Origin: an uncultured Eubacteriales bacterium
GTDB taxonomy: Bacteria; Bacillota; Clostridia; Oscillospirales; Butyricicoccaceae
DNA: 28,489 nt
NCBI GenBank assembly: GCA_905199135.1
Contig: CAJKFC010000012.1
Span: 1 to 28,489 of the forward strand
Reading direction: 5' to 3'
This document shows, piece by piece, positions 1 through 9,463 of the stretch; position 1 is the first letter of the stretch; each line of letters begins with the position of its first letter. The translations under genes and the position numbers were made by a program. The notes beneath the pieces are model-generated. The model was given only the letters and a program-made list of their open reading frames with translations, searched no databases and had not been told where the DNA came from.

Positions 1-33
1 CTCCAAAAGGGTTCCGCCAAGGGAAATGCTCAT
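1..33 (-). CDS. 5' end of an unidentified gene (partial)
   Basis: Only the first 11 codons are inside the window (MSISLGGTLLE). The ATG is at 33-31 on the minus strand and is preceded by a very good ribosome binding site (AAAGGAGGTG), and a consensus-like promoter lies further upstream at 64-92, so this is a real gene start. The peptide is too short to assign a function. It is divergent from the gerA operon. Confidence 0.6.
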   Translation of the reverse strand, partial: MSISLGGTLLE

Positions 34-63
34 GCAAAACACCTCCTTTATATGTTTGACAAT

Positions 64-92
64 ATTATACGATATATAATATTGAATGTCAA
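64..92 (-). promoter_or_regulatory. Sigma-A promoter for the partial gene at the window edge
   Basis: Read on the minus strand there is a perfect -35 (TTGACA, 92-87), a 17-base spacer and a perfect -10 (TATAAT, 69-64). The promoter sits inside an imperfect inverted repeat: TTGACAATATTATA at 56-69 faces TATAATATTGAATGTCAA at 75-92, the second arm having four extra bases. Such symmetry over a promoter suggests a repressor operator, but that is inference. Confidence 0.75.
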
Positions 93-154
93 TAGATATT
101 GTAAAAAATATTTTTTTATATTTTCCGCAGAGCGGTTATTTGGAAAAAATATGA

Positions 155-170
155 ACACAATATATTGTAA
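155..170. promoter_or_regulatory. Palindrome resembling an NrdR box
   Basis: Bases 157-168 (ACAATATATTGT) form a perfect 12-base palindrome, and 155-170 (ACACAATATATTGTAA) differs from the NrdR-box consensus only at its last two bases. It lies between the divergent partial gene and gerAA, 20 bases before the gerAA start. A weaker similar block is at 89-104. NrdR boxes usually come in pairs about three helical turns apart. No well-matched partner is seen at that distance, so the assignment is tentative. It could equally be an AT-rich chance palindrome. Confidence 0.3.
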
Positions 171-189
171 AAGGCACAGAGGTGACAAG

Positions 190-1626
190 GTGGAAAATAT
201 AAGCAAAAACTTAGATGAAAACATAAAACACATGAAAGATGTGTTTAAAAATGACAATACATTTATTTCAAGACCACTGGAGACAGGGGGCGGACTTAGG
301 TGCTGCGCGTTTTTCTGCGACGGCATGGTGTCAACTCCCGTAGTCAACGAGGCTGTGATAAAGCCTCTGGTGCTGTGGGACGATAAAATTCCCGAAGGGC
401 AGGAGATTTCATTTTTAAAAACGCGAATTCTTCAGGCCAACGACATCAAGATAGCCAAGACCTTTGAGGACATATATCTCGGCATACTCTACGGCGATAC
501 GGCGGTGCTTTGCGAGGGGGCTGACATGGCCCTCGTCATAAATACAAAGGGCTTCGCCCTGAGAAGCATCAGTGAACCGGGCAGCGAAAAGATAGTGACA
601 GGCCCCAAAGAGGGATTTACTGAGGGCATAATGCAGAACATATCTCTGGTCAGGAGAAAACTCAAGACGCCGAAACTAAAGTTCTCCTTTATGAGTCTCG
701 GAGATGTGTCCAACACCATATGCTGTGTCTGCTATATAGACGGCATTGCCGACGAAAATGTGCTGCAAAAGGTAAAGCACAGGCTGTCCCAGGTCAAGAT
801 AGACGGAATAATGAGCTCCAGCTATATAGAGGAGATGATAGCCGACAAGAGACTGCCGCTATTTGACCTCATGGGCAAGACCGAAAGGCCCGATGTGCTG
901 GCGGCAAAGCTTTTGGAGGGAAGAGTGGCGGTTATGGTGGACGGTACGCCCGTGGCACTTACCGCCCCATGCATAATCGCCGAGCAGTTTCAGTCCCCCG
1001 AGGACTATTATGTCAATCCTTTTTACGCCTCTTTTTCACGAATTGTCAGAATGATAAGCCTGTTTATATCTCTTTCGGCTCTGCCTGTGTATGTGGCCCT
1101 CATCACCTATCACATGGAGATGCTGCCCTCCGCTCTGCTTTTCAGCATAGCCGAGGCAAGGGACAATGTACCCTTTCCCACATTTTTGGAGGCGCTGTTT
1201 TTGCTGTTTGCCTTCGATGTGCTGAGAGAGGCGGCAAAGAGGACTCCCGATGTAATAGGTCAAACCATGGGCATAGTGGGCGCGCTGATTTTGGGTCAGG
1301 CGGCTGTCGAGGCGAGATTTGTGTCGGCCCCCATGATAATCGTGGTGGCGCTGTCGGGAATAACGGGACTTATGGTGTCAAATTTCAGAAGCCTTGTGAC
1401 GGTGATGAGGATAATTCTCATATGTCTGGCCTCTGTCATGGGACTTTACGGATATATAATAGGTATGCTGTGGCTTTTGGCGTGGATGGCTTCCACTTAT
1501 TCCTTCGGCGTGTCGATACTGAGCAATATAACCAGTTATCGCTCGGCGGGCAAGGAGGACACATTTGTAAGGACGGCGTGGAGCAGAATGAAACCGAGCG
1601 GCAGATTTTTGGGGAGAAAAAAATGA
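190..1626 (+). CDS. gerAA: Spore germination protein GerAA (germinant receptor A subunit)
   Basis: A subunit of a Ger-type nutrient germinant receptor in the inner membrane of the spore, where A, B and C subunits together respond to small-molecule germinants. The protein has a soluble N-terminal domain of about 285 residues containing the family motif GPKEGFTE (about residues 138-145), then a C-terminal block of hydrophobic segments and a basic tail ending RFLGRKK. The GTG at 190 is chosen as start because AGAGGTGA lies just upstream. The frame is open back to an ATG at 52, but that stretch is AT-rich, non-conserved in character and carries the divergent promoter. This gives 478 residues, the usual size of the family. 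The stop overlaps the gerAC start by four bases (ATGA). Expression in the forespore would be expected, but no convincing sigma-G promoter was identified. Confidence 0.93.
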   Translation: MENISKNLDENIKHMKDVFKNDNTFISRPLETGGGLRCCAFFCDGMVSTPVVNEAVIKPLVLWDDKIPEGQEISFLKTRILQANDIKIAKTFEDIYLGILYGDTAVLCEGADMALVINTKGFALRSISEPGSEKIVTGPKEGFTEGIMQNISLVRRKLKTPKLKFSFMSLGDVSNTICCVCYIDGIADENVLQKVKHRLSQVKIDGIMSSSYIEEMIADKRLPLFDLMGKTERPDVLAAKLLEGRVAVMVDGTPVALTAPCIIAEQFQSPEDYYVNPFYASFSRIVRMISLFISLSALPVYVALITYHMEMLPSALLFSIAEARDNVPFPTFLEALFLLFAFDVLREAAKRTPDVIGQTMGIVGALILGQAAVEARFVSAPMIIVVALSGITGLMVSNFRSLVTVMRIILICLASVMGLYGYIIGMLWLLAWMASTYSFGVSILSNITSYRSAGKEDTFVRTAWSRMKPSGRFLGRKK

Positions 1627-2726
1627 GAACAGTCAAAATAATATTTACTCTCGTCCTTATTCTGACTCTCGGAGGCTGCTACGACTACAAAGAGACGGGC
1701 GATATCGCCATAGTCACGGGAATGCTTTTAAAAAAAGGCGAGAACGGAGAGAAGTACAACACGATAATAGAGATAGCCGATGTTCAGTCGGGGGAGGGCA
1801 CATCTCCCGTGTCAAAGGCGGTCAGCCGTGAGGGCGACACCATCACCGAGGCGGTGGAAAAATCTACCGCAGCGGCGGGGAGAAAGCTCTATTTCGGCCA
1901 TATGCAGGTGCTAATGATAGACAGGGAACTGGCCGAAGATGGTATAAACGACGCCATAGATTATTTTATAAGACACAATGACATAAGACTTTCCATGCAG
2001 GTTATGATTACCGAAAAGGCAGGCGAGGAGCTTTTTGAGGGAAACGGGGACAAGCCGAAGGCAGTCGTGTCCTTTGAAAACGCCGAGCTTTTGAAGTCGG
2101 CGGCGGAAAAATGTGTAGCCCCCGCCGTAGAGCTTTACAAATTCAAATCTCTTTTGATGGAGAGGGGCATGGACGCCTATCTGCCGGTAGTTTCCTTTGA
2201 AAATCTCGAAGATCCCAAATCGGTGGGCACAGCCGTGTTCAAGGGAGGTAAACTTGAAGGTGTAATAGACGAAAAGGACACGAGAAACTTTATGCTCATG
2301 TCGGGAGACGGCAGCACGGGCGGCACCGTCACCGTAAAGGACGGAAATGACATGGTGGCCTTTGAAATAAAAGACAGAGCCTGTTCGATAAAACCCGAGT
2401 ACAGTGACGGAAAACTTACGGTAAAGGTGAAGTTCACGGGCAAATACAGCCTGACCGAAAGGGAGAACAAAAAGGAGGACTTTTCCGACAAAGAAGAAGA
2501 AAAGCTTCTCACGGCTCACATGGAAAAGGAGCTGAAAGAAACTCTGGAGAGACTTTCGGCGGAGTACAAGAGCGATGTCTTGGGAATTATGCAGAAGGTT
2601 ACGGCGGGATATTCCGAGACGGCCGACCTCAAGGACGCAGATCTTGACAGAATATATCAGGGCGCAGAGTTTGAGGTCAAGGCGGAAAGCGCAGTAATAG
2701 ACAACGGCAGAGAGATGAAGAGCTGA
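1623..2726 (+). CDS. gerAC: Spore germination lipoprotein GerAC (germinant receptor C subunit)
   Basis: Lipoprotein subunit of the germinant receptor, anchored on the outer face of the spore inner membrane. The start MRTVKIIFTLVLILTLGGC is a classic lipoprotein signal with lipobox LGGC, placing the lipidated cysteine near residue 19. The following YDYKETGDIAIVTGM stretch is typical of the GerAC N-terminal domain. The protein is 367 residues, normal for the family, with a charged, lysine- and glutamate-rich C-terminal domain. The ATG at 1623 overlaps the gerAA stop (ATGA), indicating translational coupling, with GGGGAG upstream. The reading frame is open far upstream (to about 969), but that part only shadows gerAA and is not coding in this frame. 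Confidence 0.93.
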   Translation: MRTVKIIFTLVLILTLGGCYDYKETGDIAIVTGMLLKKGENGEKYNTIIEIADVQSGEGTSPVSKAVSREGDTITEAVEKSTAAAGRKLYFGHMQVLMIDRELAEDGINDAIDYFIRHNDIRLSMQVMITEKAGEELFEGNGDKPKAVVSFENAELLKSAAEKCVAPAVELYKFKSLLMERGMDAYLPVVSFENLEDPKSVGTAVFKGGKLEGVIDEKDTRNFMLMSGDGSTGGTVTVKDGNDMVAFEIKDRACSIKPEYSDGKLTVKVKFTGKYSLTERENKKEDFSDKEEEKLLTAHMEKELKETLERLSAEYKSDVLGIMQKVTAGYSETADLKDADLDRIYQGAEFEVKAESAVIDNGREMKS

Positions 2727-2734
2727 GGTGAGAG

Positions 2735-2929
2735 ATGAAAATACTTTCGGTCATATTGATTTATTCGCTGGGTTTTCTCATAGAAAACAGAGAGGGAACA
2801 AAAATGAAAAAGGCCGAGCTGATAATAGCTCTCGCCATGCTGATTTTGAGCGCCTTTGTGGCTGTCGGAGAGAATATACCCACACCACCCATTGATGGTA
2901 TCATTTCGGCTTTCAGGGAGGTAAAATGA
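2735..2929 (+). CDS. Small membrane protein inside the ger operon
   Basis: A 64-residue hydrophobic protein between gerAC and gerAB. Its start at 2735 has GAGGTGAG four bases upstream. A second in-frame ATG at 2804 also has a purine-rich site (AGAGGGAA), which would give a 41-residue protein beginning MKKAELIIALAMLILSAF with a single membrane segment. Starting from 2735 adds a short first hydrophobic segment. The stop overlaps the gerAB start (ATGA), so translation is probably coupled and the gene is likely real. I do not recognise a named family. Position suggests an accessory part of the germinant receptor, like the small extra subunits known for some ger operons, but no sequence motif proves it. 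Confidence 0.6.
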   Translation: MKILSVILIYSLGFLIENREGTKMKKAELIIALAMLILSAFVAVGENIPTPPIDGIISAFREVK

Positions 2930-3984
2930 AAAACAAAATAGGCACATATCAGAGCTTTGCCCTCTATACAATATATATATTCGGAAGCATCGCCACCATA
3001 GGAGGGCAAAACGAGGCGGGAAAAGACGCTTATTTGGCTTTTTTGGCGGGAGGTCTCGCCTCTCTTCCAATTTATAAATTGTATATGAGCAATACGCTGA
3101 AGAACGGATGCGGAGCAAAATACGAAAAGACTCTCATGCTCATTTTGGAAATATTTTCAATATTTGTGGCGTCGGTGTCTCAGGCGGTGCTGATACTTTT
3201 CATATCTCAGATGAATCTGGTGCTCACTCCTCATATAATAATAGCCGCATTTATCGCAGCCAGCGTCATGTATATAGGCATAAAAGGCGTGACGGTTTTG
3301 GCAAGATGCGCCGAGATACTTTTTCCGCTGACGGCGGCAATGATGATTTTCGCCGCCCTTTCGTCGGTGCATCAGGCAGATTTCACACTGCTTTTGCCAA
3401 TATTCCAAAAGGGAATACTGAACTTTTTAAACGGAGCCTTTACTTCATTCATGTTCCCCTTTGCCGAGGGATTTTTCGCGGTATTTATGATAAACAGGTG
3501 CACCGAGGGCCAAAAAGGGCAAAACGGGGTTAGAGCCTCGGTCATATTCTGTTCGGTGTTTCTCGCCGTGTTTTTCGCCAACAATATGGCGGTGCTGGGA
3601 GTTCCCTTTGCGTCGCAGCTCTATTTCCCCTCCTATGCCGTGGTCAGCCTCGTGACCCTTTCAAGCTTTTTTCAAAGGCTGGAGATATTCATGGCGGTGG
3701 TATTCATGGTGTGTCAGCTCTTTAAAATATGTATGCTGACCATATTCGCAAGGGAGGCGGTGGAGGAGGTCAGAGGTCATAAAATGGCCTTTTTTCCCAT
3801 CGTGGCCATAGTTTTTAATGTATCGCTTTTGATGTTCAAGGGCATAACTGCCGCCTTTGAATTCCTTTTGGTTTACAGATATATAATGACAGTCGGAGTG
3901 CTCGTATGTCCCGTCCTGCTTTTTCTTGCGAGAAAGGCCAAAAGAGACAGGGAAGAGGCAAAAAAAGAACAAGCGGAAACCTGA
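2926..3984 (+). CDS. gerAB: Spore germination permease GerAB (germinant receptor B subunit)
   Basis: Integral membrane B subunit of the germinant receptor, a member of the amino acid permease-like GerAB family that forms the germinant-binding core in known receptors. The 352-residue protein has about ten hydrophobic helices, starting from a family-like N terminus (MKNKIGTYQSFALYTIYIFG), and ends in a short charged cytoplasmic tail rich in Lys and Glu. The start overlaps the preceding small gene by four bases. It is the last gene of the operon and runs into a hairpin terminator that overlaps its stop. The operon order A-C-small-B differs from the classical A-B-C order. Confidence 0.9.
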   Translation: MKNKIGTYQSFALYTIYIFGSIATIGGQNEAGKDAYLAFLAGGLASLPIYKLYMSNTLKNGCGAKYEKTLMLILEIFSIFVASVSQAVLILFISQMNLVLTPHIIIAAFIAASVMYIGIKGVTVLARCAEILFPLTAAMMIFAALSSVHQADFTLLLPIFQKGILNFLNGAFTSFMFPFAEGFFAVFMINRCTEGQKGQNGVRASVIFCSVFLAVFFANNMAVLGVPFASQLYFPSYAVVSLVTLSSFFQRLEIFMAVVFMVCQLFKICMLTIFAREAVEEVRGHKMAFFPIVAIVFNVSLLMFKGITAAFEFLLVYRYIMTVGVLVCPVLLFLARKAKRDREEAKKEQAET

Positions 3985-4002
3985 TAGGTTCCGCTTGTTT
4001 TC
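3969..4002. terminator. Bidirectional terminator between gerAB and the AI-2E family gene
   Basis: A stem of about 12 pairs (ACAAGCGGA... against ...TCCGCTTGT) with a one-base bulge and short loop contains the gerAB stop codon and is followed by TTTTC on the plus strand. It is preceded by an A-tract that serves as U-tract for the convergent minus-strand gene. Confidence 0.8.
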
Positions 4003-5076
4003 TTATTCTTTGAAAAACTTTATTACTCCCAGTTCCTGAAGCTTGCACAGCAGAATTACCGTGAAGGGCACTAAAAACATTCCGCCGAAGCCTGCGAGAC
4101 GATATCCGAAATAGATACACAGCAGGGTGACAAAGGGGTGAAGGCCAATTTGAACGCTCAGTATCTTTGGCTCTATGGAGTTTCTAACTATGAGAACCAC
4201 GGCGTACATCAGACACAGCGGGGCGCCGGTTAAAACATCGCCCGTGAAAATACATATCACCGCCCACGGAATGAGCACCGTTCCGACGCCGAGAATTGGC
4301 AGGGCGTCGATTATGGCTATTATTATGGCGAGCAGAAAGGCGTAGGGGATTTTCATAAGTGTGAATCCCACCATCAGCTCAAAAGAGGTTATGCAGATGA
4401 GTATGAGCTGAGCCTTTATCCAGCCGAAAACCGAGGAATACATAAATGTTCTCAGTTCCTCGAGGACTTCTTTGACCCTCGGCGAGAGCTGCTTTGCCAT
4501 AAATGCCGTTATGGTCTTTCTCTCGCTTGTGAGAAAATATGTGGAAACAAATACAAATACAACCGATATGAGTATGGTCGGCAGGGAGACCGCCGCCTTG
4601 AACACGGGATTTATAATGTATGACGCCTTGAAGTCGGGCAGCTTTATTCCCGAAAGCAGACTGTCGAGGCTGGAAATATCTATGCCCAGCTTGTGGAGAG
4701 GCAGACCGGAAAGGGTTTTCTCAAGATTTGCGAGAATTATCTCCAGTTTGTCCATCAGCGATTCGGCAAGACCGGGCAGCTCAAGCGCCAGTATTTTCAC
4801 CTGAGAGACCGTCACCGACACTATAAAATAACACAGTGTTCCGAAAAGTGTCAGGTAAAAAAGGGTGCATACAGCCGAGGCGATTTTTCGCGGAACCTTT
4901 CTTTTTTCAAGGTGTTTCACGGGTTTTTCTATGACAGCCGACATTATAACCGAGATTATAAGAGGGATTGTCCACGGAAAAACCACGCTGAAAAACAGCT
5001 TCGCGGCGAAAAAAGCCAATACGATATATGCTAAAAGAATGAAAAAACTTATATGTTTATTTTCGTGAAAGGCCAT
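4003..5076 (-). CDS. AI-2E family transporter (YtvI/TqsA-like permease)
   Basis: A 357-residue polytopic membrane protein of the AI-2E transporter family (formerly UPF0118). Members export varied small molecules or ions, and the autoinducer-2 link holds only for a few. Paired N-terminal helices are followed by an amphipathic stretch (about residues 70-150). A conserved C-terminal half then includes helices around DALPILGVGTVLIPWA and a signature-like SIEPKILSVQIGLHP. The start has a strong AAAAGGAGG site. It is a single-gene unit with its own promoter at 5111-5140, divergent from the hydrogenase operon and convergent with gerAB. In sporulating bacteria the YtvI subgroup is often sporulation-related. 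That subgroup assignment is inference. Confidence 0.85.
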   Translation of the reverse strand: MAFHENKHISFFILLAYIVLAFFAAKLFFSVVFPWTIPLIISVIMSAVIEKPVKHLEKRKVPRKIASAVCTLFYLTLFGTLCYFIVSVTVSQVKILALELPGLAESLMDKLEIILANLEKTLSGLPLHKLGIDISSLDSLLSGIKLPDFKASYIINPVFKAAVSLPTILISVVFVFVSTYFLTSERKTITAFMAKQLSPRVKEVLEELRTFMYSSVFGWIKAQLILICITSFELMVGFTLMKIPYAFLLAIIIAIIDALPILGVGTVLIPWAVICIFTGDVLTGAPLCLMYAVVLIVRNSIEPKILSVQIGLHPFVTLLCIYFGYRLAGFGGMFLVPFTVILLCKLQELGVIKFFKE

Positions 5077-5110
5077 ATTTTCCTCCTTTTGGCAGAGAAA
5101 TTACAATATT

Positions 5111-5140
5111 ATTTTATCACAAATGTAAATATATAATCAA
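5111..5140 (-). promoter_or_regulatory. Candidate promoter of the AI-2E family gene
   Basis: On the minus strand TTGATT (5140-5135), an 18-base spacer and TAAAAT (5116-5111) preceded by GTGA, an extended -10 form seen in several other promoters of this segment. It lies 35 bases upstream of the start codon. Confidence 0.5.
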
Positions 5141-5212
5141 GTGTTTAAAATAAAGAGAAAGATATTTGAAAGAAAAAATGACAAAAATACAAAAAAATAA
5201 CAGCTGCCGCTA

Positions 5213-5241
5213 TTGATTTTGTCACATATGTGTTGTATAAT
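5213..5241 (+). promoter_or_regulatory. Promoter of the hydCBA operon
   Basis: TTGATT (5213-5218), 17 bases, TATAAT (5236-5241), about 53 bases before hydC. The spacer contains a perfect 10-base palindrome, CACATATGTG (5223-5232), placed where a repressor would block RNA polymerase. It does not match the usual clostridial Rex consensus, so the regulator is unknown. Confidence 0.7.
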
Positions 5242-5293
5242 CGAAGAAAGACTGTATGATAAAAGTATAACGAAAAATACTGTGGAGGGAAGA

Positions 5294-5765
5294 ATGAATA
5301 AGCTTGATTTTTCTGTGATTGACAAAATCCTTGAAAAGAACGATTATTCTCAGACGAGAACTATCGCAATACTTCAGGATATTCAGGAAAAGTATCACTA
5401 TCTGCCCAAAGAAATTTTCTCGTATGTGTCGGAAAAACTCGGGATAAGCCGCGCTAAGCTCTATTCCGTTGCGACATTTTACGAGAATTTTTCACTTGAG
5501 CCAAAAGGTGAGTATGTCATCAAAATCTGCGACGGAACTGCCTGCCATGTCAGAAAATCCGTGCCGATTCTCGAGTATGTGAGAAAAGAGCTGGGTCTTT
5601 CGGCCGAAAAACACACTACCGACGACCTGATGTTCACCGTGGAAACCGTTTCGTGTCTCGGTGCCTGCGGTCTCGCACCTGTCATGGTCATAAACGACCA
5701 TGTATATCCTTCGATGACACCGGAAAAAGCAGAGACAATTCTCAAAGAGCTCAGGGAGGTAAAAA

Positions 5766-5773
<8 letters not shown>
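5294..5773 (+). CDS. hydC: [FeFe] hydrogenase HydC / NuoE-like [2Fe-2S] subunit
   Basis: Gamma subunit of a trimeric NAD-dependent, electron-bifurcating type [FeFe] hydrogenase. It is a cytoplasmic thioredoxin-fold protein with one [2Fe-2S] cluster that passes electrons to HydB. The protein is 159 residues, usual for NuoE/HydC. An N-terminal helical domain (AILQDIQEKYHYLP) precedes the cluster-binding cysteines in CDGTACHVR and SCLGACGLAP. The ATG at 5294 has GGAGGGAAG upstream. The frame is open to 5213, but that part contains the promoter. It is the first gene of hydC-hydB-hydA and overlaps hydB by eight bases. Complex I NuoE is the alternative, ruled out by the hydrogenase gene two positions downstream. 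Confidence 0.93.
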
Positions 5774-7634
<1,861 letters not shown>

Positions 7635-7638
7635 TAAG

Positions 7639-9345
7639 ATGAGTATCAAACCGAGAACCATGATGATCGACGGCATGCCCGTTCTCATAGAAAATGAAAA
7701 GAATATTCTGGAGGTCATAAGAAAGGCCGGCATAGACCTGCCAACCTTCTGCTACCACTCGGAGCTTTCGACTTACGGCGCCTGCCGCATGTGCGTCGTC
7801 GAAAACAAGTGGGGAGACATTGAGGCCTCCTGCTCCTCGGTGCCGAGAGACGGCATGGAGATATACACCAACACTCCCAAGGTCAGAAAATACAGAAAAA
7901 TGATACTGGAGCTCCTGCTCTCTTCCCACTGCCGCGACTGCACCACCTGCAATCAGAACGGCACATGTAAGCTCCAGGAGCTGGCCCGCCGCTACGGCGT
8001 AGGCCATGTCAGATTTGAAAACTCCAAGACAGAGCCGGAGATCGACGATTCCTCGGCATCTATCACAAGAGATCTGAGCAAATGCATTCTCTGCGGCGAC
8101 TGTGTTCGCGTCTGCGATGAGGTTATGAATGTGGGCGCCATAGACTTTGCGCGCCGCGGATCTAAAATGAAGGTCATGCCCGCTTTCGGCGAGCCGATAG
8201 CCACAACCAGCTGCGTAGGCTGCGGACAGTGCGCAGCCGTCTGCCCCACAGGCGCAATAACCATCAAAAACGATGTTACAGCCGTATGGGAGGCTCTGTC
8301 CGACAACAAGAATAAGGTAATAGTCCAGGTTGCTCCCGCCGTCCGCGTCGGCATAGGCCAGATGTTCGGAATGAAGCCGGGAGAAGATGTCATGGGCAAG
8401 GTAGTTGCAGCTCTTCGCCGCCTCGGCTTTGACGAGGTGTACGACACAATAACCGGTGCCGACCTCACTGTAATGGAGGAGACGGGCGAGTTCCTTACAA
8501 GGCTCGAAAACCCCGAGACTCTGCCTCTCTTTACATCCTGCTGCCCCGCATGGGTAAAGTATGCCGAGGAAAAGCACCCCGAGCTTTTGAATAATCTCTC
8601 CACCTGCCGTTCACCTATGCAGATGTTCGGCGCAGTCCTCAAAGAACACCATAAAAACGACAAGCAGAATATAGTAACCGTCGCCGTAATGCCCTGCACA
8701 GCCAAAAAGAGCGAGGCCAAGCGCCAGGAGTTCATCGGAGAAAACGGGGCTCCCACAGATTTTGTCATCACCACTCAGGAGCTGGGTCAGATGATAAAGG
8801 AGGCAGGCATAGTGTTCTCCGAGCTGGATTCCCAGGTTGTCGACCAGCCCTTCGGCATAGGCTCGGGCGCAGGCGTAATCTTCGGCGTAACAGGCGGTGT
8901 CACCGAGGCTGTCATCAGAAGAGTCTCCGAGGACAAGTCGAGCGCCGCTCTCAAGATGCTTGAGTTCAAGGGCGTAAGAGGCTTTGAAGGCGTAAAGGAG
9001 CTGGAGCTTGAGGTGGGTGAAAGCGTCATCAAGATAGCTGTTGTTTCAGGCCTTGCCAATGCCGAGCGCCTTATCAAGGATATGCAGGAGGGCAAGCGCA
9101 GCTATCACTTTGTCGAGGTCATGGCATGCCCCGGCGGATGTGTTTCGGGCGCAGGTCAGCCCGTCGGCACAAAGGCCATGAAGCAGAAGCGCGGAGCGGG
9201 CCTTTACGAGGCCGACAGAATGAGCATCATAAAGCATTCCGAGGAAAACCCCATAATGTCCTCTCTTTACAGCGGACTTCTCAAGGGCAAGACCCACGAG
9301 CTGCTGCACACGGTTTACACCGACAGAAGAGCTTTGAGAAAATAA
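7639..9345 (+). CDS. hydA: [FeFe] hydrogenase catalytic subunit HydA
   Basis: Catalytic subunit that reduces protons to H2 or oxidises H2 at the H-cluster, in the cytoplasm. The 568 residues contain an N-terminal plant-type [2Fe-2S] domain (Cys38, 49, 52, 65). A His-Cys [4Fe-4S] site follows (His97, Cys101, Cys104, Cys110), then two [4Fe-4S] clusters (Cys149/152/155/159 and 192/195/198/202). The three H-cluster signatures are all present: TSCCPAW (proton-shuttle Cys301, ligand Cys302), MPCTAKKSEA (Cys353) and MACPGGCVSGAGQP (Cys497, Cys501). All key residues are intact. A strong AAAGGAGG site precedes the ATG. The maturases HydE, HydF and HydG are not in the window and must be elsewhere. A terminator follows directly. 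Confidence 0.97.
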   Translation: MSIKPRTMMIDGMPVLIENEKNILEVIRKAGIDLPTFCYHSELSTYGACRMCVVENKWGDIEASCSSVPRDGMEIYTNTPKVRKYRKMILELLLSSHCRDCTTCNQNGTCKLQELARRYGVGHVRFENSKTEPEIDDSSASITRDLSKCILCGDCVRVCDEVMNVGAIDFARRGSKMKVMPAFGEPIATTSCVGCGQCAAVCPTGAITIKNDVTAVWEALSDNKNKVIVQVAPAVRVGIGQMFGMKPGEDVMGKVVAALRRLGFDEVYDTITGADLTVMEETGEFLTRLENPETLPLFTSCCPAWVKYAEEKHPELLNNLSTCRSPMQMFGAVLKEHHKNDKQNIVTVAVMPCTAKKSEAKRQEFIGENGAPTDFVITTQELGQMIKEAGIVFSELDSQVVDQPFGIGSGAGVIFGVTGGVTEAVIRRVSEDKSSAALKMLEFKGVRGFEGVKELELEVGESVIKIAVVSGLANAERLIKDMQEGKRSYHFVEVMACPGGCVSGAGQPVGTKAMKQKRGAGLYEADRMSIIKHSEENPIMSSLYSGLLKGKTHELLHTVYTDRRALRK

Positions 9346-9358
9346 AATACAGACACAT

Positions 9359-9389
9359 AAAAGGCGGAGTTTTCCGCCTTTTATTTTTG
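9359..9389 (+). terminator. Terminator of the hydCBA operon
   Basis: A 10-pair stem (AAAAGGCGGA / TCCGCCTTTT) with a GTTT loop, followed by ATTTTTG, 13 bases after the hydA stop. Confidence 0.9.
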
Positions 9390-9406
9390 TAAAACTTTGA
9401 GATTTA

Positions 9407-9435
9407 TTGACTAAACACCGTTTGTATGATAGGAT
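9407..9435 (+). promoter_or_regulatory. Candidate promoter for the downstream lipoprotein gene
   Basis: TTGACT (9407-9412), 17 bases, TAGGAT (9430-9435). The -10 is a moderate match. The better-looking TATGAT at 9425-9430 is only 12 bases from the -35. A promoter is expected here because the hyd terminator lies just upstream. Confidence 0.35.
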
Positions 9436-9463
9436 ATTTATGTAAACAAAGGAGGTGGACGAT

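Noticed and set aside
969..1622. Upstream extension of the gerAC frame
   Set aside because: It only shadows gerAA. The lipoprotein signal and ribosome site fix the start at 1623.
5223..5232. Rex-binding site in the hyd promoter
   Set aside because: CACATATGTG lacks the TTGT...ACAA arms of the usual Rex operator. It is kept only as an unassigned palindrome.
9425..9430. TATGAT as -10 box of the lipoprotein gene promoter
   Set aside because: Only 12 bases separate it from the TTGACT -35, too short for sigma-A. The weaker TAGGAT at 9430 has the right spacing.
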